A stretch of 64,000 nt of DNA from Coccinella septempunctata (Eukaryota; Arthropoda; Insecta; Coleoptera; Coccinellidae), in assembly GCF_907165205.1 (NCBI RefSeq), contig NC_058189.1:59050270-59114269 (forward strand). The letters run 5' to 3'. A program made the position numbers and the translations under genes. Positions 1-11,486 of this stretch are shown piece by piece. Under the pieces are notes generated by a model. That model did not search any database, was not told the origin of the DNA, and saw only the letters and a program-made list of their open reading frames with translations. Numbering within the stretch: position 1 is the first letter of the stretch; each line of letters opens with the position of its first letter.

Positions 1-848
1 ACTTACATTTCATTTATTATCAATCACGAGTTATACAGGTCTTCTATTCTCGTCGATTTCCACAATGGGCTCATTCATCATATCAACCCATATCGGTATA
101 AATTCATAAGCGGATAAAAATGCACAATGCTCACGAAACAGGTTAATAGGAATTGTGGATAGAATTCAACGGCAGCATAAAAACCCAGAATGAAGCAACT
201 TCTGAAATTCCTTCGCACACAATTCATATTAATCTATTGCATGTGGCACCGAGGTGTGGTCAGAGAACTGAAACCAGCTATACATAAATCTAACACTTAT
301 GAAGTTAAATCCCGTTGTACGTTGTTTATAAACCTACCTTCGGCCATTCACAATTCGGAGAAGCTTAATGGAATTTGAAAAAGATTCGTACATTATCAAT
401 GATATAGAAAGGGTGACTATACTTGTCAATAGCAATTATTGAAATAAGTTCCACACCTCAGCTGGAGCCATCATCTATTTTCCCGATAAAGGAGTTTTTT
501 ATCTCAAAATTGGAATCCATTCGAAATGGTAAAATATTGCTGCAGTTTTTCTTTCAATATTCGGCTCAAACAGTCAAACGCATTGATTGCGTTCGATAAT
601 AATCCCCTGTGAATGTTTGGGACGGTTAAAACAGCTCATAACATATCACAAAGTACAGAGCATAACCTTGTAGCTGTGAATATTTTGTTTTGCCGTAGGC
701 ACAAAAGCGTACCCAGGATATTCCCATAATTTTCCGAGCTTGGGTTTTGAAAAACCCATATTTTAGCAGTTCACAAAAAGAGAAACACTGTTCAACAGGC
801 TTCATATAATATGGCACTCAATATCCATGCTTGTCGACTCACTTGCTC
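1..848. other. Unannotated AT-rich stretch
   Basis: No recognisable gene, RNA or repeat terminus was seen here. Open frames are short (about 60 codons) and show no known motif. It ends at the TA flanking the first mariner copy. Confidence 0.5.
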
Positions 849-850
849 TA

Positions 851-2044
851 CGAGGATTTATTGAAAAATTCTTAGCCTACAATAGAACCAAACAAAATTT
901 CCATGTCAAAATATTTTATTACTCAACATATTCTCCTTTTAATTGGATAGATTTATTACAGCGAACCTGCAACGTATCTAGACCTTTCAAAAAAAAAAAT
1001 TGTCTTCTTGCTCTGCAAACCAGACCTCCACAGCTTTTATTACCTCCTCGCTGGAAGAAAATCTACGACCTTTTAAACATTTTTTCAGTTGAAGAAAGAG
1101 ATGAAAGTCAGATGGAGCCAAATCTGGTGAATAATGGGGGTGTTCTAGTAATTCAAACCCTAAATCACGAATTTTTTGCATGACAACATGAGATTTGTGT
1201 GCAGGGGCGTTTTCCTGCAAAGACAAAACAGTTCTGGATAGCTTTCTGTGTAATTTTTCGTTAATTTTTTCCCGTAGAGTGGTCAGTAATGTCGAATAGT
1301 AATCTTCGGTTATTGTTCTACCCTTATCCATAAAATCAATCATGATTACTCCATGGCAATCCCAAAAAACTGAAGCAAGAACTTTTCCAGCAGATTTTTG
1401 GACACGAAACTTCTTAGGTCTTGGAGAACCAGAGTGTCGCCATTCCATCGATTGTTGCTTTGTTTCTGGATCGTAGAAATGTAGCCAAGTCTCATCCACA
1501 ATAACAATTCCGTTTGAAAAGTCTACATCGTTTTCAAATCGAGCACAGATCGAACGCGATGCTACTACCCTTGCACGCTTTTGGTCAACATTCAAACATT
1601 TTCAGCAATTTTTCTCATGTCCAAATTGACGTGAACTATATGATGAACGCGTTCGTATGAAATATGTAGAGCTTCAGATGTCATGAACTGCATCGATATT
1701 TTCAGGGACTGACACAGAAACTGACCTTCCCGATCGGTCATCATCTACAATGGAAAATTTACCTCTTTTGAAGCTTGCAGTCCAATTTTTCACGGTCGCA
1801 TACGAAGGACATTGATCACCAAGGGTATTAAGCACATCTTTGTAAATCTGCTTACCTCTTAACACTTTCAAATACAGGTACTTTATGATGGCTCGATACT
1901 CCAATTTTTTGATTTTCATAATTTCGTTGGACATCTTCTTTCTTTTGATTTATTGCGTTACTCTGGTTTACTTTTTTGACCTCAAACTTCATACGTACAC
2001 TCCTAATCAGTTATTGTTGTATTGTAGATATCAATACATCCTCG
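851..2044 (-). mobile_element. mariner-type transposon, copy 1 (both ends present, inactivated)
   Basis: This is a DNA transposon of the Tc1/mariner superfamily, which moves by cut-and-paste and duplicates a TA. Both termini are visible: CGAGGATTTATTG at the low end and the complement of CGAGGATGTATTG at the high end, each directly flanked by TA (849-850 and 2045-2046). The transposase gene lies on the minus strand. Compared with the other copies it lacks a piece of the 5' leader (the GCCTAGACCAGTTCC block), about 45 bp near 1680 and about 12 bp near 1597, so the reading frame is broken. Four related copies lie in the window (about 7120, 23503, 50420 and 62230). The length of roughly 1.2 kb is normal for mariner. 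Confidence 0.9.
987..1934 (-). pseudogene. mariner transposase, broken
   Basis: The gene is read in two blocks. The N-terminal block (1674-1934) begins MSNEIMKIKKLEYR and includes the helix-turn-helix region (GDQCPSYATVKNW) and the DDDRSGR linker. The C-terminal block (987-1595) begins MNVDQKRARV and includes the catalytic domain. The first catalytic Asp is in DETWLHFYDPE and the third in SPDLAPSD, with mariner D34D spacing. The middle Asp, expected in QDNAPAH, is Glu here (QENAPAH). The blocks are separated by deletions and a frame change near 1596-1680. The product cannot be a normal full-length transposase. The family assignment is firm; the subfamily is not resolved. Confidence 0.85.
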
Positions 2045-2046
2045 TA

Positions 2047-2576
2047 CTTTTAAAATATTTGTACGTGTCAAAAACTGACCCTGTATATGTGTTGGTTTGT
2101 CCATTGCATATGGAAATACAACTCAATGATTGTCCAAAGGGTTCTTGTGAATGAAAGGAAATAAGTTTAAAACGTTTTCTTTGCGTAGAATTATTATACA
2201 CTATTTGAAGGTAGTAGCACCACATCTTTTTGAAATTTTCGTAAAATAGACAAAAAGCGTATAGAAAGTCTTCTCCTCGTATGTTATCTTCATTGATATT
2301 TTGAGAGTGAATATTCGAATTCAATAAGGCCATTCCATTCCTTTAAGTTTTAGTGAACCTCATCTAACCGTATCATGCTCAGCAGCAAAGGTTCTATCCA
2401 TTTCTGCCACAAAAATTTAAGGTTGACATTTAAAAAACCAAACTATCATCCAACAATCGAAGAGGGTGCATGATGAACTTCCCACGAAAAGTTGTGTAAT
2501 TTAAAAAAAGTGACTTGCTCGAGCATTTTTCTACAAAATAGTCAATCCAGTAGATGTGAAATTTGTTTTTTAACTT
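2047..2576. other. Unannotated stretch
   Basis: Short overlapping frames on both strands, none with recognisable homology. No repeat termini seen. Confidence 0.45.
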
Positions 2577-3155
2577 TTACTGGGCAAAATTCGTTGTCTA
2601 CTGAGAGGATATCGAGAACTATAGCAGCTAGAAAAAAACGGATAACACATTTCCGACTTCTTTTTCGGATAAACAAAGAATGATGAAAACCGCAGCCCCC
2701 TACGATACTTCGTTTTTGAGTTTGACAATTTCGTAAAGTTCTCATAACTTTTTTGTCTTTGAAGTTACAGATCTGAAACATGAACCTTTTCACGTAGAAT
2801 CCACTGATAAGCTCAAAATATTTTTTCATTTCTAATCATTAGGAGAACTTTTATTGAATTTGTTATCCCTGAATTGGAGAAAATTCTCTTGGCAGTAGAT
2901 TCAACGTATGAAAGTGCCTGAGAAGATTCAAGTTTCAGATCTGTAACTTCAAAAACAAAAAAGTTATGAGAACTTTTCGGAATCGTCAAAATTTCAATTT
3001 TTGTTCATAACTCGGAATTTAAAAATGATTGGCCGATTCTGTTTTCAGATTTGAATTACTCATTAAAAGAGAGCTAGAGAATGTGTTATCTGTTTCCTTC
3101 TATCTGCTATAATTCTCGAGATCCACTCAGTAGACAACGAATTTTGCCCACCCTG
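2577..3155. mobile_element. Foldback element, GGGCAAAATTCG family, copy 1
   Basis: The ends are inverted copies: GGGCAAAATTCGTTGTCTAC near 2582 and its complement GTAGACAACGAATTTTGCCC near 3131-3149, followed by CACCCTGTA. The arms also share the block GAGAACTATAGCAGCTAG and a block with AAGTTATGAGAACTTT. The left TA-CAGG end is degraded. Related copies lie at 58272-59031 and about 63475-63670. It has no coding capacity. I classify it as a non-autonomous TA-inserting foldback. Confidence 0.75.
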
Positions 3156-3157
3156 TA

Positions 3158-4271
3158 CATAGATCTCAAAGTTTCAATCAGCTCTCGAACACTACAATTA
3201 TACGCATACCCATTAAATCCTGCTCATTATCAATCCAAGATGGTCAACATAAACTCGATACATTATTAGAAAACAACTTTTACAAATAGCCCCTAATCGA
3301 TCGATATCTGCTAAAAGAAGGTTAAAACGAAAAACCTATTGACTAATTAACAAACGAGGGCCCGCATCCACCATTGGACCAGCCAACGACAGAAAAAACC
3401 TTAGAAATATCCGAATCGAGAATGTTAGATGTAATTAAAATATCTCCGGGGAATTTTTCGCGATACCACAGATCGCTGAATACACTTAATTCCGACGTGA
3501 GTTTATATCAATTATACATTGTGCCTCGATTGCTTGAATTCCGCTCCGTAAATTGCAATTAACACGATGAATTTCGAAAAGGCGCATTTTTGCAGACCGC
3601 GCTAGCGCTCCAGAATCCCGCCAGCTTTTAATGGGAACCCAGCTTTCAATGCCTGATTTTAGACCATGACGTTCATTAACACCGATCGATGAAACATGAA
3701 TATCCACTCCAAAAGTATTTTGTAATTAAGCCCGGTATACAAAGAGGACTCAATTAAAACTCTATTCTATGGGATGTAGAGGACCTCTGTCCTCATTAAT
3801 CAACGCTTGTTCCACAGCGTAATCCTGCTTGTGGGGGAGCCTCCATACCTGTACCCTTGGAATGTTTGAATTCACACTGCCCTGAATCGCATCAAAATTG
3901 AAGCCTGAATATTGCTACATCATCTGTTCGTTACCCTGTGTGCATTGCTTCAGTGTTGTTCGCTGGTTTCGGACTCCTTGAAAGACAAAAATGTTCGGTT
4001 TTGAACTGGGCTTTGAACAAGATTTAATGCCACTTAAGCTCTTGCTTGTGCTTTTCAGATTACAGCATTTTTTTGTCTTTCTTCATCGTTTGGTCAAAGT
4101 ATATCGAATGAATACTTGAGTAGGATGAATGATCAAAATGGTAGACAAAACATGAAAAATAATGTAATATTAAAACAAGAAAACACAAGTAATAACTTTT
4201 TTTACAACCTACAGTTCAAGGCACCACACTTGATGAAAGATTAGGAGTTTAGATCTGAATGCTCCCTACTA
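3158..4271. other. Unannotated stretch
   Basis: No gene recognised. The part from 3360 to 3900 is less AT-rich than its surroundings and could hold non-repetitive host sequence, but no exon, RNA or regulatory element can be supported. Confidence 0.4.
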
Positions 4272-4273
4272 TA

Positions 4274-5234
4274 CAGGGTGAGTCTTTGACTCGTACCAAT
4301 ATTTTAACAGTAGATTTTTGAGGTCAAAGGAAACATTTTTTTCCTATACCATTTTTTCCGATTCGGCCCTGGTAAAAAGATTAAGCCATTTTGAATTTTC
4401 GTAATGAGCTATGCCATCCCTGAAGAAACGAAATTCCTTTCAGAATAACTAGCTAAATCTGTGACACTACACATCTGTGGATCTTTTAAACAGAGTTGTA
4501 ATCAGCCAAAGTACCCAATTGTTTAAATTTCACAGATACTTTTTAATTTCTGAACATCGAATTACTCGAAAACGGCGCATTATAAGAGTAGATATGAAGA
4601 ATACTTTTATTTTACAAAACTTTCAAATATTCATCAAATAGCGTCCAACTTAGTTTCAAGAGTTGGGTTCTTTGAATTTTTGGTATTTTTTTGGTTCGTC
4701 ATGGTTATAATGAGAGAACTGGGAGAAGTGAGTGATATTTTGTGTTGGAAAAAGATTCATCAAATAAATGAAAAAAGTTATTTGTGCGCTCGTTGCGCAA
4801 AAATACGCGAAATACGAAAAAGAGTATTTCCCAACGTGTTTCACACAATATTTTTTCTAATTTCGAATGGGATGGTGCTATGAATTCAAATTAAAAGTAC
4901 CAAAAACATCTTTTAAAGCTTCTCTCGCAGATTCCTTTAAATTCCTCTAGTGAAGGAAATAATTCAATTTTTCACTCTGTTACTATGAAAGCAAGTATCG
5001 TTTCATCACTTGCGAAATATTTTTCTTTGCGTAACTGGTTTTTAAAAGTAAAACGTTTCAAAATGTCAATGCGTTTTAAGAAGTTTCACTTTATATGTCA
5101 AAAGTAGAAAAACTTTATTCCGAAATTCATTTCATACGATAAAACTGTTTTAGAGATAGTATAGGAAAAAAGTGTGTCCTTTGACATCAAGAATCTACTA
5201 TTCAAATATATGTACGAGTCGAAGATTCACCCTG
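4274..5234. mobile_element. Family D inverted-repeat element, copy 1
   Basis: It begins TA-CAGGGTGAGTCTTTGACTCG and ends with the inverted form CGAGTCGAAGATTCACCCTG-TA. Hallmarks shared with about nine other copies are GAGGTCAAA near each end, the TTTTTTCCGATTCGG block, CACATCTGTGGATCTTTTAAA and CAAGAGTTGGGTTCTTTGAA. Compared with the copy at 34644 it carries about 330 extra bases near 4777-5112. No transposase was found. It is a non-autonomous element in the CAGGGTG foldback group. Confidence 0.8.
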
Positions 5235-5667
5235 TATGATGACAACTCGACGACTTTTTGAGTAGAAAATGTGATAATTATTCAAACCACAGTTATAGGC
5301 CAAATATCATTATTTCCTTCAACCAAATGTTCAAAGCAAAACAGCACATCAAAAGTTTCTCGGCTAGATATATGTCTCACTTGGTTGAAGCGTTAGTGAC
5401 AATATTCTATTTTATCGAATACTAAACTGAATTTGTGCCAAAGCAATTGTTTTCATGGAAGGCCACTTCGTTACTTTAAATGAAAAGAAGTTATACCAAA
5501 CGACTTCATTAGTGGAAATTTGAAATCCCTCATATCACTATGAGGTATGAAAAATAGAATATCTAGTATTTATGCATTTATTTCAATAATTTTCTATAAA
5601 AATGTCTCTTTAGCTTAGGTTAGATCAAAATTCGAAAATTACCTGATGTTTTGTCACTCAAAAACAA
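5235..5667. other. Unannotated stretch
   Basis: No gene or repeat terminus recognised. Confidence 0.4.
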
Positions 5668-5866
5668 GCCGAAGCATACCCCTAATATAAAATGGCCGAC
5701 TTTCTCTAGAGCTATCTCATCCCAGGCAATTCGTACCTAATGTTGAAGTGCTAGAGTCTGTAAGGATAAAGTAAACGGAGCTATCTTTTTCCCAGACTAA
5801 TTCTATGGGTGAAAGATCAGGAGATCTAGGAGGACAAGCCAAGAAATCGTCTTGATTGTCTTCAAA
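5668..5866 (-). pseudogene. Tc1-like transposase fragment (third catalytic motif)
   Basis: On the minus strand the translation reads FEDNQDDFLACPPRSPDLSP followed by IELVWEK. This matches the conserved block of Tc1-type DDE transposases (WPPRSPDLSPIE...W), which carries the last catalytic acidic residues. Downstream, after a frame change, RIAWDEIALEKVGHFI matches the usual helix that follows (an AW..EI..E.I..LI pattern). The upstream domains are missing and the frame is broken, so this is a relic. It belongs to a different family from the mariner copies. Termini were not identified. Confidence 0.75.
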
Positions 5867-7119
5867 TTATTTTGTTTGAAAAGTGGGTTGAACAACTTTC
5901 GAATATGTGGTTCAACCACCTCCTAATACCTCCAAACACTACTCTGTACATATAGCTGAAAAACACATCGTTTTACATATATCCTTTCCTAAGCAAGTTT
6001 ATTCTTACAATGCTGGTCGTTTTGTTTTATGTCTCTTGAGCCCTGTTGTACACTTCAAGTTCAAGCTGAGTTTAAATATGAACATTGCTCAACTTTGATA
6101 ATTCCGTACAGTTTTGGCAGATTTAATAAGGCTCAATATTTCTCTGTACAAGCAAGTCTTACTATATTAGAAGCACTAAAACAATTGAAAAGCGGAAAAT
6201 CTTCTGTCACCTTGACACACACCTTTAGTGAACACTCTGTGCCTTGGAACATAGATATTTATGTTCTAAGCTCTGTGCAAATCAGATGGCTTTGTCACTT
6301 GGATACCCCTTCTAGGTGACTTGACACAAATTTTAAATAGAAATAGATCGTTTTAGTTCCTTCTAGACCACGAAGTACGGATGTTTTCCACTAACTTTCA
6401 GCCCGAACTATATTAACGATTAATTTTCTATAACGAATCTTGTCGATAATCGAAAAAATCCATAACGAATCAATCATAAGTATAAATATTTGTTTTTTTT
6501 TCACACGAAAGCTGCAAGTATCCAGAAACTATCAAAGAACCCGTGAAAGAAAAGAGACAACCGGAACAAATTTTAAATTCGATATTGAGACAAGTGAAGT
6601 GCATGCGCTACGAAAGATGGACGTCCCGCTATAAGAAAAGAGAATAAAAGCACCGATATAAAGGAATTAATTATGTAGTAGGGTAAAAAGTGGCCTGCAT
6701 TCATGCCATAATTCAAATATGGTTTTTTTCTCGCTACAGAATCGAAGAAGGCTATGATTAATTTAACAGGGAACCGGCATAATGAGCTGAATTCTTCCTC
6801 ACAGAATTCACTACCGTGGTGGCCACTATCATCTTGAATGGCCTCATTCATTAAGGCGTATTCAATTATCGGATAATTAAATGGTCCAATATCTTTTGAT
6901 GAACACTTTGGTGTTTTTCTTGACAATATTAATTCGAAGGTTCAGATAGTGACTTTGAAGGATTCATGAAGTGTTCCACTTATGAGAAAGTGCACACTCT
7001 GAATCTTTGACGTAATGTGGCATTCAGTTTTTTTGGTGTTTTGGGATTGAAATGCCGAACGAGAAATCCATCTCGAATTTTATATTTCTTGAATTTCATG
7101 TAACTGCAGAAATGCTTGT
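5867..7119. other. Unannotated stretch
   Basis: Contains several 60-118 codon frames (for example minus 6573-6926) without recognisable motifs. The region just above 5866 may hold more of the decayed Tc1-like element. Nothing else is supported. Confidence 0.4.
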
Positions 7120-7706
7120 GAAAATAATGTATTGATATCTAGTTAGCCTAGACCAGTTCCATGCATAAAAAAATATTACGTTACCATAGCAACGAACAAT
7201 AACTCATTAGAAGTGTCAGTGTGAAGTTTGAGGTCAAAAAAGTTAACCAGAGTTACGCAATAAATTAAAGGAAAGAAGATGTACATCGAAATTGAAAAAA
7301 TCGAAAAATTGGAGTATCAATCCATCATCATGTACCTGTATTTAAAAGGGTTAAGAGGTTAGCAGATTTACGAAGATATGCTTAATACCATTGGTGATCA
7401 ATGTCCTTCGTATGCGACCGTGGAAAATTGGACTGCAAGCTTCAAAAGAGGTAAATTTTCCATTGAAGATGATGACCGATCGGGAAGGCCAGTTTCTGTG
7501 TCAGTCCCCGAAAATATCGATGCAGTTCATGACATGATTTTATCAGACCAATGAATTGGGCTAAAACGGATATCTGAAGCACTGAATATTTCATACGAAC
7601 ACGTTCATCATATATGAATGAGGAGAATATGTTGAGGAGAATATGTTTTGACATTGAAATTTTGTTTGGTTTTATAGTAGGCTAAGAATTTTTCAATATA
7701 TCCTCG
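7120..7706 (+). mobile_element. mariner-type transposon, copy 2 (internally deleted)
   Basis: The left end is partly eroded (ATGTATTGATATCTAGTTAG at about 7128) and the right end is TTTCAATATATCCTCG followed by TA at 7707-7708. From about 7279 a transposase start reads MYIEIEKIEKLEYQ, then the helix-turn-helix region GDQCPSYATVENW and SIEDDDRSGRPVSVSVPEN. It carries an in-frame stop (LRG-stop near 7360), a second stop after LSDQ and a third after YEHVHHI near 7615. The sequence then jumps to the 3' terminal region, so the entire catalytic domain is deleted. A short direct repeat (GAGGAGAATATG, about 7619 and 7633) sits at the deletion joint. Confidence 0.85.
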
Positions 7707-7708
7707 TA

Positions 7709-8618
7709 AATTGGTTATCTGATATTCCAATCATCGTCATCTCATCCAAAAATATTTATAGAGAAAAGGACCTCTCTTGAATCCTATGATTTCAACGATA
7801 TTCGTGTTGATTATTTCCTCTAATTCCCCTGTTCATGTATGAAATCTACTATGCATCTATCATTCCATTAAATAAATATCTGCCACAATCTAATCATCAG
7901 TTCTCATCAACTTGGAACAATCCAGAAAGTATCACAATGTTGAGAAATTCATGACATGCGGGTGGAGAAAATAATATTACAGTTCTAATATATCAACTTA
8001 ATCACAATTGAAACGATGAGATAAAATTTAAGTGAGAGATAAGAACTAGAAAGATCTCAGAATTATTTTAATTGACGTCATGAATTTGAAGGAGGCAAGG
8101 ACTCATCCAATTCAAGCTGTCAACATAAGGCCCGATGAATTAATGACTTTCAATTTGTGGGAAACCAGTAATAATGAATACAAACTGAATGGAATCTCGG
8201 CTATGTTAGAAATAAATATGTTGAAATAAGGTATGAATATGGTTGTCAAAACAAAACGAGTAGGTAAGGAAGAATATTTCATCTAGGTTCATCAACTTTC
8301 CAACGAATTTCATCCAACTTCAAATTGGCAAAATTTTCTTTTTAATTGAATATTGAAAATAATCGATGTCAATAGAGTATATCGACACATTTTGGCCAAA
8401 ATATCATAAGTCACAAGATAAGTAATTGACGCTTACGATATTTTGAAGAAAATATATCGATTTGTCAATATCTTTTTATATGTCAAACTTAGGTGAAGAA
8501 TATGCCAGATAAAAAATATTCAGAATTTTCAGGAGAATGGAAAGACCAAATAGGTATAATAAGGTGACAGTTTGATGTAAGGAGGTAGGATCCCGATCAG
8601 GCTATCTGAAACACACTA
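7709..8618. other. Unannotated stretch
   Basis: AT-rich with no open frame of note and no recognised repeat ends. Confidence 0.45.
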
Positions 8619-8790
8619 ACGGCCGTTTTTAGTAAACTTATCTATCCATTGTTTCAATTACTGAAGATAGAAAAACCATCTGATTTTGTTTCTATGGTCT
8701 ATCTGTAGATATATTTTAGAATGGTTATCAATGGTTACTAATCGTCAGTAAGTGAAATGATGGATGGATAGGTTTATTGAAAACGGCCGT
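8619..8790. mobile_element. Small MITE with ACGGCCGT inverted ends
   Basis: A 172-bp element with inverted termini: ACGGCCGTTTTTAGTAAACT on the left and the complement of GGTTTATTGAAAACGGCCGT on the right. The match continues through TATCTATCCAT / ATGGATGGATA. It is non-coding. Size and structure are typical of a miniature inverted-repeat transposable element. Target duplication is unclear (TA or a longer AT run). Confidence 0.8.
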
Positions 8791-9271
8791 AAATAAATGA
8801 AGAAAAATTTTTTAGATTTTTTATGTATTTCGAATATTCTTACAAAAGGTAGCAAAAGAAATTCGAAAAGTCACTGAACTTCTGTTAACATTTTGTGATA
8901 ATGATTAGGCCAATTTGTAGTTTCAGCAAAACGGTGCCACTATCCGTACAGTCCGTTGAAAAATTACTGCTTCAGACATTTTCTATGCTTGTACACTCTC
9001 TATTGTGATGATCAGAGTTGGCTCCCTAGATATATGTACATCGAGTTGAAACCAACCACGTCTTGTAACATGTAATTTTTCACATTTTGAATGTGGATTT
9101 GTTCATTCCTAATGATTTTGGAGTAAATACACTCCTGGACAAACAAAACCGGACAAATAAAATGCTGGGCCTGATCTTCTAACATTTCCTTCTTCAATTC
9201 ACGTAAATAGCTCTTTCCTGAATTGAAATACAATTTTTCAAACGAAACTATGCAACTTATAACATTTACGA
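8791..9271. other. Unannotated stretch
   Basis: No recognisable gene. A 73-codon minus frame at 9012-9233 has no known motif. Confidence 0.4.
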
Positions 9272-9274
9272 TAA

Positions 9275-10015
9275 GGCAGGCTGCACACTGACGAAACTGG
9301 TTTTATGAAACCGGTTTTATGAAACTAGTTTCATAAAACTGGTTTCATACTCGGCAGTACACTGACGCAACTGCCACATGAGCAGTTTCTGATATGTCGT
9401 CGGATGATGAGGACGTTGTAATGTTGTGGTGGTGGTATCGAAATAGAAAAAAGAAGCGGAAGTACTGGGTTCATCCCCTAATACAGAACAGATGTCAAAG
9501 CAATTATGTAGTGGCCAAAGAACTGCATCAAGACCCAGTGAAATTTCAAAATTTATATCGAATGTCGGAGTCTGCTTTTAATCACTTGCTACAGTTAGTA
9601 GGTCTCCACATTACGAAAAAGGACACCAACTGCAGAATGGCGCTATGGTCTCCCATGCAGCTTGAACTTTGTTTCTATTACTGTACTCTTTCAAATTGTA
9701 ATTGTACAAGCACGGATGCTTTTCTACAGCTTCCACGAGTTTTGTGTTGAAAACTTGATCTTCAGGCATCGCTTTTTGCTGCAAATATTAAATACACAAC
9801 TCATGCCAACGGAGGTTTACAACAAACTGTAGTTACATGCAACCGTGCTAGCGGAGTTGCGTGAAATGCAGTTGCGCAACGTTATGAAATTGTAGTTTCT
9901 TAAAACTCAGTGTACTCATCTTTCAATTTTTTTATCAACTGGTTTTACGAAACTTGAGTTTCATCTCTCATGAAACCGGTTTCATGAAACCAGTTTCGTC
10001 AGTGTGCAGCCTGCC
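9275..10015 (+). mobile_element. PIF/Harbinger transposon, internally deleted
   Basis: The termini are inverted repeats, GGCAGGCTGCACACTGACGA at 9275 and its complement ending at 10015. They are flanked by a perfect 3-bp TAA duplication (9272-9274 and 10016-10018), the expected target duplication for PIF/Harbinger. Subterminal arrays of GAAACTGGTTT / AAACCGGTTT motifs lie inside both ends and may be transposase-binding sites. Only the N-terminal part of a HARBI1-like transposase remains (9394-9750). The 741-bp length, against several kilobases for autonomous relatives, indicates an internal deletion. Confidence 0.9.
9394..9750 (+). pseudogene. HARBI1-like transposase, N-terminal remnant
   Basis: The 118-codon frame begins MSSDDEDVVMLWWWYRNRKK. 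It continues with YWVHPLIQNR, then a block reading DPVKFQNLYRMSESAFNHLL (about residues 49-68) and LVGLHITKKDTNCR. These are the N-terminal hallmarks of PIF/Harbinger transposases: the RRYWVHP motif, and the F.N..RMS...F..LL...G..I.K.DT.. pattern. The DDE catalytic domain is absent because the element is deleted after about 9750. The last ~20 residues are not family-like. The start Met is kept because it lies just inside the terminal repeat array and has an acidic N-terminus as in relatives. The product is not catalytic. Confidence 0.85.
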
Positions 10016-10018
10016 TAA

Positions 10019-10587
10019 CACATTGATAATATACAGATGAAATTATGAAAAATAAACTTCTAATATTGAGTATTGCCTCCAGTTGCTCATATCACTGCTT
10101 CCATGTGGCGGGGTAAACTGCAATACAATTAGAAATTGTCTGCTGTGGATAGTTTTCCTATTCTTCAAGAAAAGGTATTCTGAGAGCTGGAATGGTTTCC
10201 GGTACGGTTGCGATAAGCCATCCTAACATGTCAGACACCTTTTCAATTGGGTTTAGATCGGTACTACGTGGAGGCCATAGTCTAATCGATGGATGTTCAT
10301 CTCATGGAAATAACATGTTACAATTGTCGCCACATGGAAACTGCTTGCCCAACTTCTTCTGGCCGCATAATAAAAAATCACTTGTTAAATGCAATGCTAA
10401 ATTCAGGTTAACTGAAACTGACAAGATAAATTACATAAACCCTAATCATAACGTTGGTAAGCAACAAGATTACCGTGTTGCTTGATCAAAAACTAGTTAT
10501 TGTTCTTAGTGTTATAAATTACCTACATAGCTCCTTTTGAAAAATCGTTTTTCCTTTCAGGAAAGAGTTGTTGACGTAAATTAAACA
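10019..10587. other. Unannotated stretch
   Basis: A 97-codon plus frame (10192-10485) has no recognisable domain. Nothing else supported. Confidence 0.4.
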
Positions 10588-10689
10588 TTCATTCATTCAT
10601 TGCTTTATCCCGTTACCGGGAATAAATCTACAAAAGGACAAAAAAAAAATAAATGGTGCGAACAGATTTATAATTCCTTCGGCTAATTG

Positions 10690-11486
10690 CTACTGTGTGC
10701 CCTTCTGTGACTAAAGAGATCCAACTGTGACCTACAGATCCTTCCACACTCCGGGCATGGATATTCACCAACCAGATCTGGCCGCCGCTGTATCCTTCTC
10801 GAGTCTCCCTTATAATTATGAACCAAAGACCTCAACTGTGATCTGTCTAACGCTAGTTGTTTCCAGTTATGAATGGCATTAACTGATTTTAAGGATTGAT
10901 GTTATATATCCTTAAACCGCTTATACTGGCCTCCTGGTTTCCGAGCTTCCTCTGTCAATTCGCCATCCAGAGCTATTTTGGGGAGTCTTGTGTCTTGCAT
11001 TCTCAGGATGTGGCCGCTCCATCCGAGTCGGGGCCCTCGTTACTTGAGTCTCAATTGTTCTACAACTCGCGCTTTGTAAGACTTCTGCATTTGAAACTTT
11101 GTGAAACCATCTGATGTGCATTATTTGTCTTAGATGACGTTGTTGCGTTTCTTCAAGTTGTTATATGTCGCATATAGAGCGTTCAGCTTTCGCTTCCGTA
11201 AAGAAGCGTTGGGAGGACCACAGTTTCGCTTCCGTAAAGAAGCGTTGGGAGGACCACAGCGTTGTAAACAGCTGTCTTGGTCTTCAGATTGAGGTCGTGA
11301 TTTTGAAAAAGTCTGTCCTTTAGCTTCCATAATGCCCATGTTGTCGAATTCTGTATTTCCGTGTCTAGGTTAGCCCAAGTATTTATGAAGCTTCCCAAGT
11401 ATTTGAACTGCTCGACCTGTTCTAGAGTTTCATTCTCCAGGCTGATATCTGTTTGAAGGCTGTCTGGCGGACTTACCAGAATTTTT
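10690..11486 (-). pseudogene. LINE ORF2 C-terminal region, broken, with 36-bp tandem duplication
   Basis: The minus strand reads EQVEQFKYLGSFINTWANLD, then WKLKDRLFQNHDLNLKTKTA, VVLPTLLYGSE, MHIRWFHKVSNAEVLQ and finally a C2H2-like finger, CPECGRICRS...LFSHRRAH, near 10690-10760. These are the post-thumb and C-terminal blocks of a non-LTR reverse-transcriptase polyprotein. A 36-bp segment encoding VVLPTLLYGSET is exactly duplicated in tandem (11188-11223 and 11224-11259), adding 12 codons in frame. Frameshifts before 11180 and around 11000 break the protein. Confidence 0.8.
11188..11259 (-). repeat. Perfect 36-bp tandem duplication inside LINE-A
   Basis: Two adjacent identical units starting TTTCGCTTCCGTAAAGAAGC. 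The length is a multiple of three, so it repeats 12 codons (VVLPTLLYGSET) without changing frame. Copy 2 at about 55700 has a single unit, so the duplication is specific to this copy. Confidence 0.95.

Larger units (their letters stand above)
10588..11486 (-). mobile_element. Non-LTR retrotransposon family A, copy 1 (5' truncated)
   Basis: This is the 3' end of a LINE on the minus strand. The low-coordinate end carries a short microsatellite tail (ATTCATTCATTCATTG on the plus strand, about 10587-10602), as in LINEs that end in simple repeats. The coding part matches copy 2 at 55578-56235. The 5' end stops near 11486, so most of the reverse transcriptase is missing. The clade cannot be fixed without a search. 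Confidence 0.8.
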
